This document shows, piece by piece, positions 35,326 to 44,900 of a stretch of DNA of 64,000 bases; the first letter of the stretch is position 1; the number at the start of each line of letters is the position of its first letter. The DNA comes from Mesostigma viride (lineage: Eukaryota; Streptophyta; Mesostigmatophyceae; Mesostigmatales; Mesostigmataceae): positions 230,001 to 294,000 of the forward strand of contig RPFO01000542.1 in assembly GCA_009746045.1 (NCBI GenBank), given 5' to 3'. The notes below the pieces were generated by a model. That model searched no databases and had not been told where the DNA came from. It saw only the letters and a program-made list of their open reading frames with translations. A program made the position numbers and the translations under genes.

Positions 35326-35734
35326 GTTGCTTTTAGGAACGACATCAGGCTCTACGACGGCCCGGTTCAGCGTGACGCATTGAGCAAAAGAAGGGGTATC
35401 GAGCGTGCTCTCACCTGACTTTCGTGCTGCTCGTCGCTAGCTCTGCCCACTCCTCGCGTGTGCCGTGGACGACGATGCGCTTGGCCTTGCACGCCTCCAC
35501 GCTGTGACCACGCAGAACGTCGTGGCACTTGCGGCAAAGGTTGTCCTCGAGCTCCAGGTCCGGGCGAACTCGGCAGTCATCCCGGACATGGCGACGTCCG
35601 AAGCAGCGCTCACAGCGGTCTGCGTTGCTTGCGGTCAGTAGACGCCCCCTCTACAAAACCCTAAGGTGACCCCATTTGCCGTACGGACCTACTTGCCATG
35701 CCATGCCAGTCTGCCACGTGGCGCATATGGAGTC

Positions 35735-35860
35735 GGTGACAGGCGCTAGCATACAATCTCGTCGGTGACGGGCAGCAGCATCAAGCGGCATGGGTGACAT
35801 GCGACAGCAGGTAGTGTCATGAGTGACAGGCGACAGTGTTACTCTATGGGTATTGTTGCT
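35735..35860. repeat. GTGACAGGCG-type minisatellite, outer copy
   Basis: Degenerate units (GTGACAGGCGCTAGCA, GTGACGGGCAGCAGCA, GTGACATGCGACAGCA, GTGACAGGCGACAG). They match the large minisatellite at 37190-37640, which places the viral boundary left of here. Confidence 0.7.
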
Positions 35861-35983
35861 ATATATGACTCATTGGAATAGTTCAAGTCCCATGCACATA
35901 AGGAAAATGTCATTTCATTACAATAAGAATAATAAGGAATAGGCCATCGCTAGACCCCTTTGCAGGCACGCAGGCCTGACTGT

Positions 35984-36778
35984 TTAGCGGTTGTACATGC
36001 GCAGGCAGGGCGTCTGGCGGCCCTCAAACCCAGTGCAATCGTCTTTCACACGCAGAGTGTCCCCGCGCAGGGGGAACTTCACACCAGAGGTGCAAGTCCA
36101 CACGTGGGTGAGCAGAGTGCAGTCCGCCTTGTGGATCTTCCAGTGCGCAACCTGGCACTCGCGGGAGCAGTACCGCGCATCCTGGCAGCTGGCGCACCTG
36201 CGCTTCACCTCTCTCTTGCCCTTCTTCTCACACCCCGGCGCAGCGCAGAAACCGCGAACCGACTCGGGGAAAGGACCAATGGGGCTGTCCAAAATGGGCG
36301 TGCGCACTGTGATCACCACCTTCTCGCAGGGGCGGGTATAGGGAAACGCCGTCCTCGCAACGATCTTGTCCGCGTCCTTGGGCACGCGGAAGGACAGGCC
36401 AATCCTGGTAACCAGGTCGATGAACCCGTCATCCTCCTTCTTCTCGCGAAGGAGGACGCACAGAAGCATGAACTCGCTCTCAGGGCGAATGTGGGACAGG
36501 ATCTGACTGCGAACGCAGTACTTCCTGCTGATCGCAGTGCGTACGTCAATGAATTCAAACTCCAACTGGCGATCCAGAGCCGTAAAGGAGTCGAAACGAA
36601 CCAGCACGCAAAAGGGGGTTTTCAACTTCTTTTCCCACTCATTCACGCAGCTGTACAAATTGCTGGAGTTTTCCATGGCCTTGCGCACCACCAAGCGGTA
36701 CCAGCCCCCGCACAACTCCGCAAACAGGTCGGAGTGATCCTGAGGGAGCTCATTGGCAATCAGAGGGGTGGAATCCAT
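35984..36778 (-). CDS. Viral MYND-type zinc finger protein
   Basis: 264 residues from ATG at 36778. A MYND finger occupies residues about 178-220 (C-x4-C, then C-x2-C, C-x3-C, H-x3-H-x3-C; core RRCASCQDARYCSRECQVAH). The N-terminal 170 residues are mixed alpha/beta without a family I recognise. MYND domains bind proline-rich peptides in regulators; the partner is unknown. The upstream 1.9 kb is non-coding and repeat-rich. Part of the fossil viral block. Confidence 0.75.
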   Translation of the reverse strand: MDSTPLIANELPQDHSDLFAELCGGWYRLVVRKAMENSSNLYSCVNEWEKKLKTPFCVLVRFDSFTALDRQLEFEFIDVRTAISRKYCVRSQILSHIRPESEFMLLCVLLREKKEDDGFIDLVTRIGLSFRVPKDADKIVARTAFPYTRPCEKVVITVRTPILDSPIGPFPESVRGFCAAPGCEKKGKREVKRRCASCQDARYCSRECQVAHWKIHKADCTLLTHVWTCTSGVKFPLRGDTLRVKDDCTGFEGRQTPCLRMYNR

Positions 36779-37189
36779 AGCGGCTGACAGTCTGTGCGTG
36801 CTCGTGCGGATTGGCGTGGTTTGGCTGCCAAACTCGCCCTCCTCCGCTTATGTGCCCGCACCCCCCCGCCCCGCCCAATAGTCCCGTGCCACGCGGCAGG
36901 TCCGGATTGGTGGGACGGAATATTCCCACGGAATATCCGCGGAGCGCCGCGCCTTCTAGAAGGGCGCCGCGCCGGGAATATTCCCATGAATATCCCGTGG
37001 AAGCGCCGCGCCGCCGCCACGTGGCAGCGTCCCATTGGTCCGCTTGGAATATTCGTGGGAATATGCCGCCGTGTCGTGCCCGCGTGACACGCGTCGGACT
37101 CCCATTGGACTGTCGTGGGTGTCGCGCGCTTCGCGCGGGCCTCGGCAGGGCCGGATCGGACAGGCGGCGGGCCGACAGGCGCTGGTTCT

Positions 37190-37450
37190 GGCAGGTGTCA
37201 GACGCCAGCAGCAGCTCGCGTGGGTGACGGGCGCCAGCAGCAACTCGCATGGGTGACGGGCGCCAGCAGCAACTCGCATGGGTGACGGGTGCCAGCAGCG
37301 ACTTGCGTGGGTGACGGGCGCCAGTGGCAACTCGCATGGGTGACGGTCGCCAGCAGCAGCTCGCATGGGTGACGGGCGCCAGAAGCAACTCGCATGGGTG
37401 ACGGGCGCCAGCAGCGACTCGCGTGGGTGACAGACGCCAGTAGTCAGCTC
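37190..37450. repeat. 29-bp minisatellite
   Basis: About eight units of the form GGGTGACGGGCGCCAGCAGC plus AACTCGCAT, exactly 29 bp long. Looser relatives (TGACAGGCGCCAGCAG) continue to about 37640. Confidence 0.9.
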
Positions 37451-37802
37451 TGCATGGGACTGCGCGGGACGACAGGCGCGGGCCGAGGGGTGCCGCGACT
37501 GACAGGCGCGGGCTAGTAGCTGCAAGATCCGGCAGGTGACCGCCGCCAGCAGTAAGTGCCATCGGTGACAGGCGCCAGCAGTCACCGGGGCACGGGACTG
37601 CGCGGGCCGACAGGCGCCGGTTTTGACAGTCGCGGGCCGGTAGCCGACGGTTACGGCACGTGACAGGCGCCCGTGGACCCTCCACGCCCCGCGGGCCGAA
37701 TCCGGGTCGAGTCAGTGCCGAGTCGGCGCGCGGACGCCGGAAAGCGGACGCACACCGCCGGGCGGGGCGGGCGAACGGTTCGGGCGAACGGTTCGGGCGA
37801 AC

Positions 37803-38588
37803 GGTTCGGGCTATCCCCCACGACACTCGACGAATCCCACGGAAAATGAAAAGTTTGAAAAGTTCGGGCTATCCTGTTCGCCCGAACTTTTCGCGATAGC
37901 CCGAACTTTTCAAAACCTCCCACGGGAAAACCAAAAGTTTTGAAAAGTTTTGGCTCTGAGTCCCACGGCAAATGAAAAGTTTGAAAAGTTCGGGCGAAGG
38001 TTCGGGCGAACGAAAAATAGCACGAACCGCCAACTTAGTCCCCACCGGACGGGGTGCACTGCACTCTCGTATATACTCTACCTTCCTTTCCTAACACATA
38101 AAATATTGCACACACTTCCTAACACATATTATTTGAACACACTTCCTAACACATATTATTTACAACTACACACTACCCTGTATACAGCCATACCCATAAT
38201 AATATGTGTTAGCAAACATACCTATATTTTATGTGTTAGCAACCATACCCATAATAATATGTGTTAGCAACCATACCAATATTTTATGTGTTAGCAAACC
38301 AACACAAAGGATATACACACCCCTACCCGTGCACACCCCCGCCAGTGGGAACTAAGTTGGCGGTTCGGGCGATTTTGCGTTCGCCCGAACCATAGCCCGA
38401 ACTTTTCAAACTTTTCATTTGCCGTGGGAATCAGAGCCAAAACTTTTTGAAACTTTTCGTTTTCGCGTGGGAGGCTCTGAAAAGTTCGGGCTATCCTGAA
38501 AAGTTCGGGCTATCCTGTTCGCCCGAACTTTTCAAACTTTTCGTTTGCCGTGGGAGACGGCCAGTGCCGTGGGGGACAGCCCGAACCG
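37803..38588. repeat. About 790-bp palindrome with 245-bp arms
   Basis: The left arm (37803-38048) and right arm (38343-38588) are inverted copies. Shared marks from outside in are GGTTCGGGCTATCCCCCACG, AAAGTTCGGGCTATCC, AAAGTTTTGGCTCTGA, CCCACGGCAAATGAAAAG and CGAACCGCCAACTTAG. The arms also contain many short inverted copies of CCCGAACTTTTC. The 295-bp AT-rich centre repeats TAACACATATTATT and its complement, so it too is partly palindromic. Confidence 0.9.
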
Positions 38589-38723
38589 CTCCGGCGCGGG
38601 GCCGGGGACGGGACGGGGAGGGGGACACAAGCCGCGGGGCCGCGATCCAACACACAAGCGCTCACGCAGAGACGGACCAACCCAAAAATATTTATTAACA
38701 ATATACGGATCCGTATATACGAC

Positions 38724-39251
38724 TCAACACACCGCACCACCCGCGGGCGGAGGGGGGGCTGTAAAGAACGGGTCTGAGTACTGCGCCAACTCGCGGTTCA
38801 ACTCGGCCATCAGGCCAGGCGTCTCCGCCTCAATCCTGTCCAACTCACCGGGAGCGAAACAGCTCCCATACTTTTCCCAGTTCTCCTCACACTCGGCCCA
38901 AAACGCGCCCACGTCAATAGAACACGAGAGGGTCTCATCCACCGCACCGGTGGTCGACGCGACGGGCGTCTCGGCGGGGTCGGGCGACCGCATGATGCGC
39001 GAGATCTCCTCGTCGGTAAAGTCGAAATCCAGGATCGCGTCTTCGTCCACGAACGTGAACAGGGGCGACGACGACAACGAGCCGTCCGCCACCGGCGAGC
39101 AACGCGACAAGGGGGCGGGGTATCCGGTACCGGCGCACGAAGCACCACCGTCGTCGCGATCGCACCGCCGATCCACAACGCACTGGATCTCGCTCGCGCC
39201 CCCCGGCGAATTTGCAAACGACGAAAACGACACCCATTTCGGGCTGTCCAC
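38724..39251 (-). CDS. Viral acidic protein of unknown function
   Basis: 175 residues from ATG at 39251. The middle and C-terminal parts are rich in Asp, Glu and Phe (FTFVDEDAILDFDFTDEE), like a transcription activation tail. No zinc finger or known fold is seen. It lies just downstream of the Cys-rich protein at 39261-39620 with a 9-bp gap, so the two may be co-expressed. Confidence 0.6.
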   Translation of the reverse strand: MDSPKWVSFSSFANSPGGASEIQCVVDRRCDRDDGGASCAGTGYPAPLSRCSPVADGSLSSSPLFTFVDEDAILDFDFTDEEISRIMRSPDPAETPVASTTGAVDETLSCSIDVGAFWAECEENWEKYGSCFAPGELDRIEAETPGLMAELNRELAQYSDPFFTAPPPPAGGAVC

Positions 39252-39260
39252 CGAGGGCGG

Positions 39261-39620
39261 CTAGGAAGACGGGCAGGCCAAGCGGTCGTACGGGCCCACG
39301 GCGACAGCCTCGCGAGTGTGGCACGGTGCGCGGCGGAACACGTGAACCGGCGTAGAGTCCAGCAACGGCGGGCACGACACGCACGAGTTGGGGAGCCGCC
39401 ATGTGTTGGCACCCACGCGAGAAGACGTCGTCAGCTGACGGAGACGTTCCGCCTGTTCGCGGCGGTGTTTCTGCGCCCACACGCGTTCGCGGGCACGGCA
39501 CGGGTCGCACCGTTTCGTGTGCGTGTTGCCGTCTTTCACGGAGGTGAACAGGGCGACGGGCTTGTGCGCCTTGCACTTGTTGCACCAGCACAGCTGCGGG
39601 GGAATGTCGGAGGCGTCCAT
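39261..39620 (-). CDS. Viral C2C2 zinc-binding protein
   Basis: 119 residues from ATG at 39620, preferred over the longer frame because Cys pairs follow at once. Cys 13/16 and 38/41 form a C-x2-C ... C-x2-C site (CNKCKAHKP, later KRCDPCRARER), a pattern common in small nucleic-acid or protein-binding zinc ribbons. A TTAAAAGG element lies about 85 bp upstream on this strand. Function unknown. Confidence 0.6.
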   Translation of the reverse strand: MDASDIPPQLCWCNKCKAHKPVALFTSVKDGNTHTKRCDPCRARERVWAQKHRREQAERLRQLTTSSRVGANTWRLPNSCVSCPPLLDSTPVHVFRRAPCHTREAVAVGPYDRLACPSS

Positions 39621-39839
39621 GGCGGGGCGACGAGAGACGCGGGCAGAGTCTCGCTCACTTGAGTGGTTCTGAGGCGAGAAGACCCCTTTGGACAGAGGGC
39701 ACCGCCTTTTAAGTCCGCGACCATCCGCACGGACCAATCGCATGCGAGGGAGGAGGGCCGCCCCGACCCACCAATCACGCGCAGATGTAACCGCGAGCTT
39801 ATCCGTAACCGAATCTCGGAGTAGGATCCGACGGTGGTC

Positions 39840-40135
39840 GGGCGTAACCGATGGTCGGGGATTGTGATCGGACGACGGGCGCGCGAAACGTTATCCGTCT
39901 TCCAGAAGGGTGTACAGATAAGGTAACCGATGCCCGGCGGGGCGCGATCCGGCGGTCACGGTGTCGTAACCGACGACCGGTGATTGCGATCGGACGGCGG
40001 TCGCGCGAAACGTTATCCGTCTTCCGGAAGAGTGTACAGAGAAGGTAACGGACGCCCGGCGCGCGCGATCCGACGGCCGTGGGGTCGTAACCGACGGTCG
40101 GGATTAGGATCCGAGGGACGTCGCGCGGCGGCGCG
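39840..40135. repeat. Two and a half tandem 122-bp repeats upstream of the MYND gene
   Basis: Units begin at about 39840, 39962 and 40084. Landmarks are CGCGAAACGTTATCCGTCTT and GTGTACAGA. They fill the divergent promoter region between the zinc protein at 39620 and the MYND gene at 40301. Confidence 0.8.
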
Positions 40136-40212
40136 GGGCGCGCGGGCCGGTAGCCAATCAGAACGTGAGATGTCGTCCGCCAATCACGGCGCGAGATGTC
40201 GGACCGGGTGGG

Positions 40213-40217
40213 TATAA
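40213..40217 (+). promoter_or_regulatory. TATA box of the 40301 gene
   Basis: GGGTATAAGAAG lies 84 bp upstream of the ATG. Similar TATAAA elements precede the genes at 45779 (at 45734) and 47249 (at 47232). Confidence 0.55.
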
Positions 40218-40300
40218 GAAGAGCGCAGGCGGCCGCAAGACCGTGGTCTCAGCTCCCTCTCTAGCAATCTAGCTCCTCACCGCTCTCGTTGTCCACCGTC

Positions 40301-41308
40301 ATGGGAAAATACAAGAACCCCGTCTTCGTCGCGATGTCGCCCATTCAAGCGCTCGCCGGAATGCCGAATACCGACGGCATGCCCAAAGTTCCCATCGTTT
40401 CCTGCAAGCGCAAGGAGGAAAGGCCTGGGCAGCCATATCCCATCAAAAAGGTGCGCACACTGCAGTGCTCCCAACAAGTCGTCGACAAGGCAGCCTCCGT
40501 CGCCGACGACATGAAGGTCTCGCGAGGCGAAGTCCCCGCCACCGCCGACGAGGTGATCGCCGCTCGCAAGCGACTCAACGGCTGGCTTGCGGAGGGCGCC
40601 TTGCGCACCGAAGAGGAGAAGATGGCGGACCTCAAGAGGGATTCCGCCGTCGGCTTGCAGCAAGTCGCCCTGTCCAGAGTGTTCGAGCACCTGTGCGGTC
40701 ATTATGACGTCCTGCTTGACAAGTGCAAGGAGTGGGACGCGCGGTATGGCCGCGGCGCGCTCCTGATCCGTGTCCGCCACGTCTCGCAGGCGTCGCGACA
40801 AGTCGTGGTTGACTGGGTCACCGCCGAGGAGTTGAAGGACCGCTGCTTCTTCACCTACTGGCAGGCGATGCAGTACAACAGGGACACCGAAATCATGATC
40901 GCCGCCTGTTTCAGCGACATGTCCGGCCGTGACGGATGCCAGAAGTCATGGTACGGCGGGATTTTCACCAAGGCTCTCGCCAGCGAGTGGAAACAGAAGT
41001 TCCGCCTGTCGCCCGCGCTGCGGCCCTGGGTGCCCGTAAGAAGACTCCCTCTCCCCCTCCAGTGCATGGGAAAGGGGTGCGCCAAGACGGTAGGAGAGGG
41101 TAGCGCGCAGTGGCACGCGTGCGGCGAGTGCCGGGACGCCGTGTTCTGTTCCAAGGCGTGCTCCGAGACGGCGCACGAGTGCCAGAAGTTTGCGTTCTTG
41201 CGTGGGGGTGTGGACTTGTGCATCAAGCACGTAGGCCCGGTCTTCCACAAGGGGAGCCGGGGGGTGACGCCGCGGTGCCCCCACAAGTGGGACGTTTCCT
41301 CACAGTAG
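40301..41308 (+). CDS. Viral MYND-type zinc finger protein, second copy
   Basis: 335 residues from ATG at 40301. The MYND finger is at residues about 255-294 (CMGKGCAKTV, CGECRDAVFCSKACSETAH), near the C-terminus as in the 35984-36778 protein. Both also share a ligand-rich tail after the finger. The N-terminal 240 residues differ, so these are distant paralogues or separate captures. The upstream region has a TATA box and 122-bp repeats. Protein-protein regulation is likely; substrate unknown. Confidence 0.75.
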   Translation: MGKYKNPVFVAMSPIQALAGMPNTDGMPKVPIVSCKRKEERPGQPYPIKKVRTLQCSQQVVDKAASVADDMKVSRGEVPATADEVIAARKRLNGWLAEGALRTEEEKMADLKRDSAVGLQQVALSRVFEHLCGHYDVLLDKCKEWDARYGRGALLIRVRHVSQASRQVVVDWVTAEELKDRCFFTYWQAMQYNRDTEIMIAACFSDMSGRDGCQKSWYGGIFTKALASEWKQKFRLSPALRPWVPVRRLPLPLQCMGKGCAKTVGEGSAQWHACGECRDAVFCSKACSETAHECQKFAFLRGGVDLCIKHVGPVFHKGSRGVTPRCPHKWDVSSQ

Positions 41309-41422
41309 AAGAGTTGTAATCATGTACATGTAAACCTATATTTGGAATGAATCAAGTTTCCTCACATCCTCATGCACGCGAATGTATTGTTGGAAAACCT
41401 TTTTCGTAGGGTGTAGTATATC

Positions 41423-41923
41423 ATGACGGAGAATACCTATTGCGGATTCCGAGACTTGCGTACCGGCGCGGATCAGGTGTCTTGTCAAAAGCGGCGCCAA
41501 TTTCGAATGTATGGCCGTCATGAGATCAAACTTGGTGAAAACGAGCGACGTCCGCCGTTACCGTCCGGTGCCGCGACAGGGAAACCGTATTGCGGCGGGC
41601 ACGGCGGCAATATCGGGACGTACTCCCAATGCCAGGCCAAGTCGCAGTTGCGGCGATGGGGGTACTACACGAAGGACACGGTCGAGGAGGCGGAGGAGGA
41701 GGCGGACGGTCAGAGGAGCCGGAAGCAGATGATAAAGGGGAGCGGTATGACGGCGGCGGAACTGGCGAATTATAAGAACGAGGCGATGGACAATATTCAT
41801 AAGGCAGAGGATGATATCGATAGGTGGACAGGAGAGATTGCGAGGGGGTTGCCGCGGGAGGCGATCGATGTTGTACAAAAAAAAATTGCTCAAAGCTGTC
41901 AAAGAATGGCTCGGACAGGCTAG
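41423..41923 (+). CDS. Viral small Cys/His protein
   Basis: 166 residues from ATG at 41423. The N-terminal part has C7, C21, C57 and H60, the last two as C-x2-H (YCGGHGG), a loose variant of the C-x9/10-C-x10-C-x2-H motif found at 45417 and 53446. The C-terminal half is helical and charged. Its end overlaps the large frame that follows. Confidence 0.5.
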   Translation: MTENTYCGFRDLRTGADQVSCQKRRQFRMYGRHEIKLGENERRPPLPSGAATGKPYCGGHGGNIGTYSQCQAKSQLRRWGYYTKDTVEEAEEEADGQRSRKQMIKGSGMTAAELANYKNEAMDNIHKAEDDIDRWTGEIARGLPREAIDVVQKKIAQSCQRMARTG

Positions 41924-44900
41924 GCTTGTGTATCGAAGGAATTGGAAGGAGGAGGCGCCTGCCCGTGGATCGCCTGAGGCAGAGAAGGTGGCAGCGGAGG
42001 CGGGGGTGGCGGCGGCGGGACCCTCTCGCCCAACGAACGCCCCAGGCACCTCTGCCCGCGCCGCACCACCGTCCAATCAGCCGGCCGTCGCGGCGGGCAC
42101 TCCAGCGCCACCTTCGCGTCGAGGCACGCGTACGACTACCGTCGCGACCCAACCCGTTTCTGCGGAACCTTCGCGTCGAGTCACGCGGTCGACCGCCGAC
42201 GCGACTAATAACAGATCCAAAATATACGATTGGGACGCGATCCGCCAAAAGGAAGACGAGCGGGGCCGTTACATGGAGTTGGCAGTCGAGTTTGAGAACA
42301 ACGAGATGCCCGAAGAGGCCGTTGCGTTGCGTGCAAAGGCGCAAAAGGTAGAGAGTCAACTCCAGCGTATGAGGACGCAATTCCAAAAGAGGTGGGGCGA
42401 CCCTAGACCGGACGCGCCTGCGGGCAGTGAACGCGTGAAGAAGAGAGATTTGGACGAGATTCGCGTGTTAAAGAGCAAGTTGGCCAAAAACGCGACCGAT
42501 ATCGCGAATGCACAGCGCGAGAAGCAGGGCAGGAGGGTAGCGCTTTTGAATTTGGCAAGGGAGATGATTGAGAAGGAGCTTGGTGAGAAGAGTGCGGCGT
42601 ATCGGGTGCGATACAACCAGTCGCCGACGTCTTCGCAGGGTCCTGCAGTGCCCCCTCGAGGCGACGGTCCTGTGACGCGATCGGCGAGCGCTGCCGCGAG
42701 GAGTGAGGACATAGGCGGCGGCGCTTATTCCGGCGGCCTGGACAGGGATGACGACGGAGGCGGCGGGGAGGTAGACTCGGGAAGTAGCGTCCCTCCTGTC
42801 GAGGCCGGTCAACAGACGGTGGATCCAGGAGGCGAACGGGCTGTGCCGGGGCGTGATATTCTTCGGATGCGGGACTTGAGACAAGGATCGGTTTATTATG
42901 ATCAGGCGAAGCGTAAGCAAGCCGAACTTTTGGCCGCGGAACGAGCGTCCTCCGCGGATGAGGAGGAGGCCGCGCAGGCTCTGTCGGGGGGCGCAGGTGG
43001 GGCCGGAGGGTCGGGCGCGCGTTCGGCGGGGTCGGGGAAACAGCAATCGAGGGGAGGGGGCGAGGAGGGATCCGGCGATAGCACGGCCGAGTCGGGTCCT
43101 CGAACCGAACAATCGTGGGCGGAGTACCTTGCGGAATTGCGAGGCCTCGTCAACAAAGCCGTCGGTACGACGGAGACCGCGAAGGGGGATCGAGCGTATA
43201 TGAAAGAGGCTCGAGACGCCGTGGAGGCTCTCCGTAAGAAAGCAGGTTCTGCACCGTCGGCGCGTTCTGATTCGGAGAGTGTCAAGGCGTCTACTGTGCT
43301 CGCGAATGCATGCGACAAGGTTTTGAGTCTGTTGAGCAACTCGTCTTTCAACGTGTCCGCGATCGCCGAGGCGGCTCAGGCGATGGTGACTTCTCGTCTC
43401 AAGGCTGAACAAGCGATAGCGGCGGATTTTCACTTCAGTCGTCTGCCACCGCGGGATGAATCGACCGGCGTGATCCCGACCCCTCCGCGGCCCGATATGC
43501 CGGGGAGACAGCCGCTCATACTACCCGCTCCTCGTCGGAACGTATGGCTGGACTATTTCCGCGAGCTCCGAAATATGCAAGATGATGTGGTGGAGATGAC
43601 GGAAAAGGCGATCAAAGATAAACATGTTTCGGATCAAGCGTTTGAGGCGGTAAAATTGCTGGACGAGAAGTTGGAAAGCGCGCCGTCGGAGTATGACCTC
43701 GACTATCGGATAGGTAACAACCTTCCCGGAGGCGCTAGCGTTGACCTCACCGAAAATTTCACCCTTGGCTGTGATGACGTACATACAAGCATTGAAAATA
43801 AGTCCGGTGACAAGGCAATTGAGAAAGCAATGGGAGTGATGATGGGGGAATACAAAAAAGCTGTGAGTGCGGTAGCGAAAGAAGTCGAGATCGTGATCGC
43901 CGGCGCGGAGCGCGTGAATACTTCTCCTGATGTTTCGCGGGGTGTCCAGACGAGAAGTTCTTCTCGGACCGCCGCCGCGAGCCCCGCGCCCCCTTCCCCC
44001 GCTGGCGGGGGGAAGACACCTCCTCGCGCGCCGCCCGCTCCTTCTCCCGCTGGCGTGGGGGAGACACCACCTCGCGCGTCGCCCGCCCCACTCGCGGGGG
44101 GGGGCAATACCCCCCCTCGTCCGACCCCTCCCACGGGGGGGGGCAATACACCATCCCCTGGGGTCCGGCGGTCGGCGCGTCAGGCCGCCGCGCGGGGTAA
44201 AGAACAGGTGGAAGGGTCTCCGGCGACAAGGACGACGCCCTCGTCTGAGAGGGAGGAGGGTGAGGTCGCCAGGTCGCTGGACCTGAATACAGCTGTTGCG
44301 CGTGCGATGGCAGGGAACGCGCGCGGGGGTCCTTCCGGTCTCGGCGTCAACGAGTATGGAAGTAACGTGCTGGACAGTGACAATCCCGTCGTCAACGATA
44401 CCGAACGTCGGGGCGAGGATTCTGATAATCTCAATGCCGTTGTTTCGATGCCTCCGGCAAGGTTGTTGCCTCTTGATGCGCCGCGGATCTACAATCCGAA
44501 GTATTCCGATAGAGTCGACAGACCTTTCACGATGAAGATCCCGAATACCGAAAACGACCGGATTCTGTACAGGCGGAGCGCTTTGGAAGGCGCAGACAGT
44601 TTTTACAACGCGATATTCGTGATCAAGGCGTTCCGGGCGAAACAACAAATGAAAGCCAATGATCTGAGGCCCAGAGTGGAAGAGTTAAAGAGGATACTGG
44701 GACAACAACTGGGTGGGTATTTGAAAATCGCGCAGAGTGAGTTGGGTTTCGATCCGGGGAAAAAAACAGATATTATAAGCAGATTGGCAATCCCGACGAG
44801 TAAGGGGGCGAGTGCGGAGGTGATCGCGATCACGGCCCGCTACCTCAAGAACGACATCGTTGTCGTCAGTAAGAGACCGGAATCTCATCGCGTGCCTCCG

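Larger units (their letters stand above)
31515..35650 (-). mobile_element. Ty1/copia-type LTR retroelement, old and broken
   Basis: Minus-strand fossil of the Pseudoviridae kind. Reading 5' to 3' it shows a gag CCHC knuckle region (about 35440-35640), an integrase region, a retropepsin-like region, a copia-class reverse transcriptase and RNase H (ending near 31515). No pair of long terminal repeats is visible and the 5' end abuts the viral block, so the copy is incomplete. A few breaks separate the parts. It is moderately old: long open stretches survive but the ends are lost. Confidence 0.85.
36779..38723. other. Long non-coding viral intergenic region
   Basis: Between two minus-strand genes. 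In order it holds GGAATATTC-containing imperfect repeats (36915-37070), a 29-bp minisatellite (about 37190-37450), related degenerate units to 37640, and a long palindrome (37803-38588). No credible gene is present. Confidence 0.7.

Noticed and set aside
30840-35950. Long terminal repeats of the copia-type element
   Set aside because: I compared both flanks by eye and found no shared sequence of useful length.
37190-37450. CRISPR-like regular repeats
   Set aside because: The 29-bp units are directly adjacent with no unique spacers, so this is a minisatellite.
36750-37826. A 358-residue minus-strand frame
   Set aside because: It runs through the 29-bp minisatellite and imperfect repeats, is strongly biased, and has no domain.
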